From an uncultured Prevotellaceae bacterium (GTDB lineage Bacteria; Bacteroidota; Bacteroidia; Bacteroidales; Bacteroidaceae): a stretch of DNA of 56,432 nt. The notes beneath the pieces are model-generated. The model was not told the origin of the DNA. It worked only from the letters and a program-made list of their open reading frames with translations, and made no database searches. The stretch lies in NCBI GenBank assembly GCA_947169245.1, contig CAMVPA010000022.1, positions 1 to 56,432 of the forward strand, in the 5' to 3' direction. The translations under genes and the position numbers were made by a program. Below, one piece after another: positions 55,627-56,432 of the stretch; position 1 is the stretch's first letter, and every line of letters starts with the position of its first letter.

Positions 55627-56432
55627 CTATTTATTCTCAGGATAATGCTGCATTTGCCTTCTAAGAATCTCCTTAATCTGCTCCCGTAATGACAATGGGC
55701 TAATGACTTCGAGGTTCTCACCATAAAGGAGGATTCGGCCTCGTAATTCACGTTTGGGTTCTATAGTCAGACGGACTTCACCATAACAGCCGTCTTCGTG
55801 TTCACCAAATGGCATTGTTTCTTCCTGACTATGGTGAAGGGGCTTCGTAAGCAGCAAACCGTGTTGATAATCTGTCTTCGTACGGACGATAACTACTTCT
55901 ACTTTGGCTCCTTTCTCATGGGTGACACCTATTATATTCTTAAAGAACTCCAGATAGAATCCTTTGGGGGCAGGAATGTATTCCACATCGTTCACTTCGC
56001 AGACTTCACCAACGATTCTGTCCAATGGTACATTGTAAGCCTTATAAGGTTCTCTATCTGCATCGCCAAACACGAACCAGCGACCATTATACTCTTTAAG
56101 GTACTGAGGATGGAATGTTAGGAGGAACGGTTCCTGCCCAAATCTCTGATAGGAGAATTGCAGAACTTGCTTATCAGTAATTGCCTTGTAGAAAACAGGA
56201 AGGAGATGAATGTTTGTTAGGTTTTGCTCTAAACTGGAGCGAATAAGTCCATCACCACTTTCCTCCTCTCGATTTGTGTCTAACAAGAGTTGAGTGTTCT
56301 CGAAGAAAGAGGAAAACCAGCTTGTCGGCATGATGCCAGCTGACGCTTTGCAGAATGCAACATAGTCTTCTAGAGACTTCTGCACTACAGCTTTACGTTC
56401 TTCTGAAAGTGGGTCATCTTTCTTGCCAATAT
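55627..56432 (-). CDS. WYL-domain transcriptional regulator, copy B (5' end outside the window)
   Basis: 268 codons are visible; the frame stays open to the right edge, and the residues IGKKDDPLSEERKAVVQKS line up with IGKSDDPLAAERQAIEQK of copy A, so about 100 N-terminal residues lie beyond the window. The WYL core is KAITDKQVLQFSYQRFGQ, FHPQYLKEYNGRWFVFGDAD and YNVPLDRIVGEVCEVN. It is closely similar to copy A throughout, and differences are scattered. It lies 71 bp upstream of the AbiEi gene, the same arrangement as copy A and the RloA/RloB pair. Confidence 0.88.
   Translation of the reverse strand, partial: IGKKDDPLSEERKAVVQKSLEDYVAFCKASAGIMPTSWFSSFFENTQLLLDTNREEESGDGLIRSSLEQNLTNIHLLPVFYKAITDKQVLQFSYQRFGQEPFLLTFHPQYLKEYNGRWFVFGDADREPYKAYNVPLDRIVGEVCEVNDVEYIPAPKGFYLEFFKNIIGVTHEKGAKVEVVIVRTKTDYQHGLLLTKPLHHSQEETMPFGEHEDGCYGEVRLTIEPKRELRGRILLYGENLEVISPLSLREQIKEILRRQMQHYPENK

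Noticed and set aside
1..56432. Search for tRNA, rRNA, insertion-sequence transposases and integrases.
   Set aside because: I saw no cloverleaf with CCA-end features, no rRNA-like stretch and no transposase or integrase motif in any large frame.

Overview
The window looks like a chromosome segment of a Bacteroidales bacterium, most likely a member of the Prevotellaceae. The grounds are many TAnnTTTG -7 promoter boxes, few Shine-Dalgarno sequences, many lipoproteins whose acylated Cys is followed by a CKDDDD-type surface-export signal, a TonB-dependent receptor, a hybrid kinase/AraC regulator, and PNPSPREG-type palindromic repeats. Most of the window is GC-rich. From about 45.5 kb to the right end the DNA is visibly more AT-rich, as expected of an acquired island.

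Region 1 (1-22.1 kb, all minus strand). After the start of a pepD-like dipeptidase come a secreted legumain-like (C13) protease fused to a periplasmic-binding-protein-like domain, a second binding-protein-like lipoprotein, and an AAA/DUF4143 ATPase. Upstream lies a ~16.7 kb array of eight large surface lipoproteins, probably transcribed from a promoter near 22,036. Five share an N-terminal domain of unknown function and end in FISUMP/DUF1566-like (C-type-lectin-like) domains. Three are MACPF (perforin-like) proteins, one with a C-terminal domain shared with one of the five. Paralogues carry blocks of 350-590 bp that look identical by eye, arranged as a mosaic. This is the strongest candidate for an undescribed surface system here.

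Region 2 (22.1-26 kb). A 23-codon small ORF with its own promoter and RBS, a VanX-type D-Ala-D-Ala dipeptidase carrying an in-frame repeat insertion, and a divergent pair (HU-like DNA-binding protein and VapE/DUF3874 ATPase) separated by three tandem 22-bp palindromes.

Region 3 (26-36.3 kb). Uridine kinase, a secreted endonuclease/exonuclease/phosphatase protein, a TonB-dependent receptor, two OB-fold lipoproteins, ribosomal protein L31 type B, a secreted DNA/RNA non-specific nuclease, glutathione peroxidase and thioredoxin reductase. The nucleases, receptor and OB-fold proteins together suggest capture of extracellular nucleic acid.

Region 4 (36.3-45.5 kb). A candidate small RNA, a histidine kinase-receiver-AraC hybrid, an OB-fold/Ig-like secreted protein, a stand-alone FtsZ, a Pif1/RecD-like helicase, and two pairs of paralogous proteins of unknown function around it.

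Region 5 (45.5-56.4 kb, all minus strand, AT-rich). A defence-like island: a receiver-domain protein paired with a 1009-residue fusion of a degenerate HsdM-like methylase, an HsdS-like segment and a histidine kinase; a RloA/RloB pair preceded by a WYL regulator; a helicase remnant; and an AbiEi/AbiEii pair preceded by a second, closely related WYL regulator cut by the window edge. The kinase-methylase/receiver pair is the second strong candidate for a new system.
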